The notes below the pieces were generated by a model. The model was not told the origin of the DNA and did no database searches. It was given only the letters and a program-made list of their open reading frames with translations. From the NCBI GenBank assembly GCA_900617975.1, contig UZAE01012070.1:46244-69611 (forward strand): a DNA stretch of 23,368 nucleotides, given 5' to 3'. The position numbers and the translations under genes are program-made. Origin of the DNA: Rodentolepis nana (lineage: Eukaryota; Platyhelminthes; Cestoda; Cyclophyllidea; Hymenolepididae). Positions 20,305 through 23,368 of this stretch are shown here, one piece after another; within the stretch, counting starts at the first letter, position 1, and every line of letters begins with the position of its first letter.

Positions 20305-22460
20305 TAGATTTAATTGAGTTTTCTTGCGGAGAATGTGGACAGATTTTTGAGACTTCAAGTAGTCTACAAACTCATGTCGATACGAAACACGAAGGTACAT
20401 TTTTCTTACTTTGCCCTGTAGATGAAATAAAATCCATTGATGTCATTTGTTCATAATTTACCGTTTGTTATAAAAATCTGAGGATTTATATGATTTATTT
20501 CTAGATCTAGCAGTTTTGAATGATTGTGAGCAATCCGGTTCTGGTCTAACTAACGAAAATATTGGACCATCGTCGAATCAAGGTAATAACGAATGTTAAT
20601 TAGTTGCCATTCAAGGTAACTTTTGCGCCTTCAATATTGTCTCTTTCATGCTATATATTTTAGGTAATGATCTTATTTCACATGATTTACTCGCGAGTCA
20701 TTCCCTCAATTCCTCGACCAATGAATTAGCTAGGCCATCACTCAACTCCGGTATGTAGTATTTATTGCCACTTTTAGAAGAAAATTATTCGTGGTGTAGT
20801 AGCACTAATGAGACTTTGCTGTATTAAACTTACAGATTCCAATGGTTTCTATTGTAAGGAGTGCGACAGATCTTTTGGCAATAATCACGGACTCCTTATC
20901 CATAATGGCCGCTACCATAAAAGTGAGCGTTTTTGTTATCGTACCTTATTACCTGTTTCTCATTCATTATTTAACTTGGTTGTATTCTCACTAATGAGCT
21001 TGGAGACTTTGAAGTATGTCAAATGAATATGGATAAATATATAGGCCTAAGGAATGAAGGAGCAAAGTTTGGGCTTTCCAGTATTTCAGTATCGCTGCTG
21101 CTGTTGTATTTGTAGGATTCTATTTTTTCGCTTAAAGTTACGATATCACTAGAGAGGATGGTTTTAGAGTGCTATTTTATTATAGCATATTATTCACTTC
21201 GGAGTCTGGCGTTCATACTTCCTCTTATTCTAGTAATACCTTCCAAGTGCATTGAATCAATTTGACTGTGAGAGGTTAGCTGAGAATTTTGCATCTTCCG
21301 GTCATACTAATGATCAAAGTAGTCAAGATGTTAGTGAAAATAAGTTAGAATTATGCTAAAGGTTTTATTTTTGTTTTAGAATAGGATCTTTAAACTCATG
21401 AACTGAGTATATATTCAGCAAAGCTTAAGATGACTTGAGTAGTCGATTGTAGAGCATGTTTCAAATAACCAGTATAACTTTTGTTACTTGTTTCATTTAG
21501 AACATGAGGTGGCACAACGAATTGATAATGACCACTCCGTTACTGCGGTAAAATCTACTAAATCCAAGGCAGATTACGGTATGTTAGCCCAAGGGGAGTT
21601 GAGCTTAATTTGTTATTTGTGTGAAGTAGGTAAATCCTTTTTTTTGCCTTTTATTCTAGTAAAAAGAACTTTCTCTTGTGAACAGTGCGGAAAAAATTAC
21701 GACACTTACCATGGCCTTTTAATTCACAATGGACGTCACCATAAAGGTGAATATTAAGTTTAATTTTTCTATCTGCTTTGAAATGTATATTTTGTTCTTT
21801 ACAGTTAAATATATTTCGTATTATTATATTATATCTCATTGCAAGGCCCTCAGTTTTAAAATTTTGTTTGAGTTATTGGAAACCAGCTGAAATCAGATAA
21901 AATGTCCAATGAATGATAGAGAGAGATGAAAAGATGTTGAGGGTGAATTCAAGGTATCGAAGAATCTTATGTCGTTGGTGAGATTGTGTTGTCCACGTTT
22001 GGAAATTGAAATCATTTAATTTTCCATCAATTTCGTTGCGTCAGTCTATTTTTGTCACGAAAGGTTGGGAGAGCGGAATATTTTTTATGTAACAGAGGAG
22101 AGATAGTCAAAATTGGTCCTTTATATACATAGAGCCTAATAGTCTTTGCTCATTAACAATGAACGATATAGCACTTCAGTAAGCTCATCCTTATTTTCTC
22201 CCCTTTCCAGATACTACAACAAGTACTCGTAGACGAAGACTAACTTGTCCCCCAAATCTTATGAATAAAGGAAAAATCGATAATGAAGGTTTGTCTATTG
22301 GAATAATAAACACAAATGAGTATATTGATTTCTATTATAGTAGATAATTATTTTTAATACTTGTTCCTTTTAGAAAGTGGACTTTTCTCCTGCTATGATT
22401 GTTCGAAGTCGTTTAATTCGTTTATTGATTTCATAGCGCACGCCAATCTGTATCACTCAG
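20305..22460 (+). CDS. C2H2 zinc-finger protein built of symmetric one-finger exons, partial
   Basis: Eight exons: 20305-20394, 20505-20582, 20664-20750, 20836-20922, 21501-21578, 21660-21746, 22211-22288, 22374-22460. Every one starts and ends in phase 1. Exons 1, 4, 6 and 8 (90, 87, 87, 87 nt) each encode one finger with C-x2-C-x12-H-x4-H spacing: CGECGQIF, CKECDRSF, CEQCGKNY and CYDCSKSF, each followed by its His pair. Fingers 2 and 3 share HGLLIHNGR-HK and look like recent duplicates. Exons 2, 5 and 7 are spacers of exactly 78 nt and exon 3 is an 87-nt spacer; they encode polar, Ser/Asn-rich linkers. The protein probably binds nucleic acid; target and orthologue unknown. The start is not found. 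The 3' end could be read-through of the last exon to TGA 22505-22507, with AATAAA at 22558-22563, or further exons. The gene is unlike the usual tandem-finger type, in which one exon holds many fingers. Confidence 0.78.
21237..21359 (+). pseudogene. Possible decayed spacer exon of the zinc-finger gene
   Basis: In the longest intron of the zinc-finger gene (20923-21500) an open stretch reads AENFASSGHTNDQSSQDVSE, with the same Ser/Asn/Asp-rich composition as the spacer exons. A TTATTCTAG acceptor lies just upstream, but the sequence right after it is TAA in this frame and no clear donor follows. It may be a spacer exon from a duplicated unit that has lost its frame. Confidence 0.25.
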
Positions 22461-23307
22461 GTAATTGTTTTAAATTGCATTCATATGGTTTACTCATCTT
22501 ATCTTGAGCAGAATTCAAATAAGAGTTAAAGGGCATACTCTATTGCTTCGACTATTTAATAAAAATGTGTGGTGTTGGCATTGTACTAGTGGAAGCATGC
22601 ATTCTAAGTCCTGAATGTTGTGGTGAAATATTCTCTGTAATTTATGTCCTATACTGTTAGGCTGATCTTAACCTTGAAGTCTTGTAAGAGCAAGTGGCTG
22701 AGATATCTCCTTCCAGGGTCTATCGTCTGTTGTCTCCCTTTCTTCCCTACAATGCCGGAATACGTCCAAGTAGAGAGTTGCACTCAGTGGCTTCATTTCC
22801 AGTGCTTGTTGCATGAAATTTTAATGGCCTGCAGTGAAGGGGAAATGCTTAAATTGATGGTTGTATTGGTGAAGAATGCACTTTTGTGCCAAACAGAAGG
22901 AGTTGAGGCGGAGGAGGAGGAGGTGGGATTCATGACTGGAGCCATGGGAGTATTCCTAATCCACTTTGGGTCAATGTGTCTGGTATTGATCTAATAGGTA
23001 TTTGGAATTGAGTTTTGATTTCATTGGTATTTTCCAGTGGGTAGAAGTATGGGGTGTATTCCTAAGTGCTTGGACTGGACGTAACGGAGATAGGTAGTGT
23101 CACAGATAATTAAGTGGAAAGATGGCAAATTCCACTATGTCAAGAAGTAAGGGATACAGAAACTATTAGAAATGTGCTCCTATTTGTTCTTTTTCTACAT
23201 TGGTCAATACTTGTCATGTTTGATTGAATGACCATATCGATTTTATTTTACGGAGATTTTTGTCATATCACTTGTAGTTGGTTCAATGCACGTATCCAAA
23301 CCTGAAG

Positions 23308-23308
<1 letters not shown>
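22461..23308. other. 3' flank with a weak PHD-finger-like remnant
   Basis: AATAAA at 22558-22563 may end the zinc-finger transcript. The plus-strand frame 22644-22994 is open; within it 22758-22805 encodes EYVQVESCTQWLHFQC, which resembles the core of PHD fingers (usually VQC-x2-C then W-H-x2-C) with the first Cys replaced by Val. The remaining zinc ligands are not found in frame and a GA-rich run (22903-22924) follows. It may be a broken PHD exon or chance. The rest shows nothing. Confidence 0.3.

Positions 23309-23368
<60 letters not shown>
23309..23368. repeat. (TG)30 microsatellite at the window end
   Basis: Thirty uninterrupted TG units run to the last base, so the true length is not known. 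A shorter GT-rich run lies near 19037-19056. Confidence 0.97.

Noticed and set aside
1..23368. CRISPR arrays, bacterial operons, tRNA genes
   Set aside because: Intron-split genes show the DNA is eukaryotic. No regularly spaced repeats were seen, and no tRNA-type GGTTCGA box with a matching A box and cloverleaf was found.

Overview
The window is eukaryotic nuclear DNA, most likely from a flatworm (Platyhelminthes), and probably a parasitic one with a repeat-bearing genome. This rests on AT-rich non-coding DNA, genes split into many short exons with GT-AG introns as small as 32 nt, microsatellites, long homopolymer runs, and protein sequences that read as divergent animal orthologues. There are no bacterial operons or Shine-Dalgarno sites. 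The species cannot be named from this sequence, and 'flatworm' is an inference of moderate confidence.

Layout. (1) 183-5549, plus strand: the 3' two thirds of a classical calpain gene, in 10 exons. It carries the His and Asn of the catalytic triad, the C2-like domain and the penta-EF-hand domain. The N-terminal exons, with the catalytic Cys, lie left of the window. (2) 5786 to at least 15502 (perhaps 16238), minus strand: a gene for a HEAT-repeat protein whose conserved blocks follow HEATR6 in order. (3) 8209-10866, plus strand: a complete 11-exon gene for a short ODF2/cenexin-like centriole and sperm-tail coiled-coil protein. It sits entirely inside one intron of the HEATR6-like gene, on the opposite strand. 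(4) 16239-19401: AT-rich, gene-poor DNA. (5) 19414-19908, minus strand: a retroposed composite element whose head is a fully folded 5S rRNA sequence. (6) 20305-22460, plus strand: a run of eight exons, all bounded by phase-1 introns. Four encode one C2H2 zinc finger each, and spacer exons of mostly 78 nt separate them. (7) 22461-23368: a weak PHD-finger-like remnant and a terminal (TG)30 microsatellite.

The most unusual item is a dispersed repeat family present three times: 1-142 plus, 2899-3218 minus, and 19414-19908 minus. All copies share a 3' end with a small ATGATA/TATCAT hairpin and an AT-rich tail. The 2899-3218 copy has a perfect 15-bp target-site duplication. The 19414-19908 copy has a 12-bp duplication (11 of 12 identical) whose right arm begins two bases beyond the first base of the 5S sequence. 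The 5S segment and the repeat body therefore look as if they moved as one unit, that is, as a 5S-rRNA-headed SINE (SINE3-like organisation).

The genes form no pathway. Their proximity is eukaryotic gene neighbourhood, with one nested pair (the ODF2-like gene inside the HEATR6-like gene). Exon boundaries were placed by reading frame, intron phase, splice consensus and remembered family sequence. They have not been checked against transcripts.
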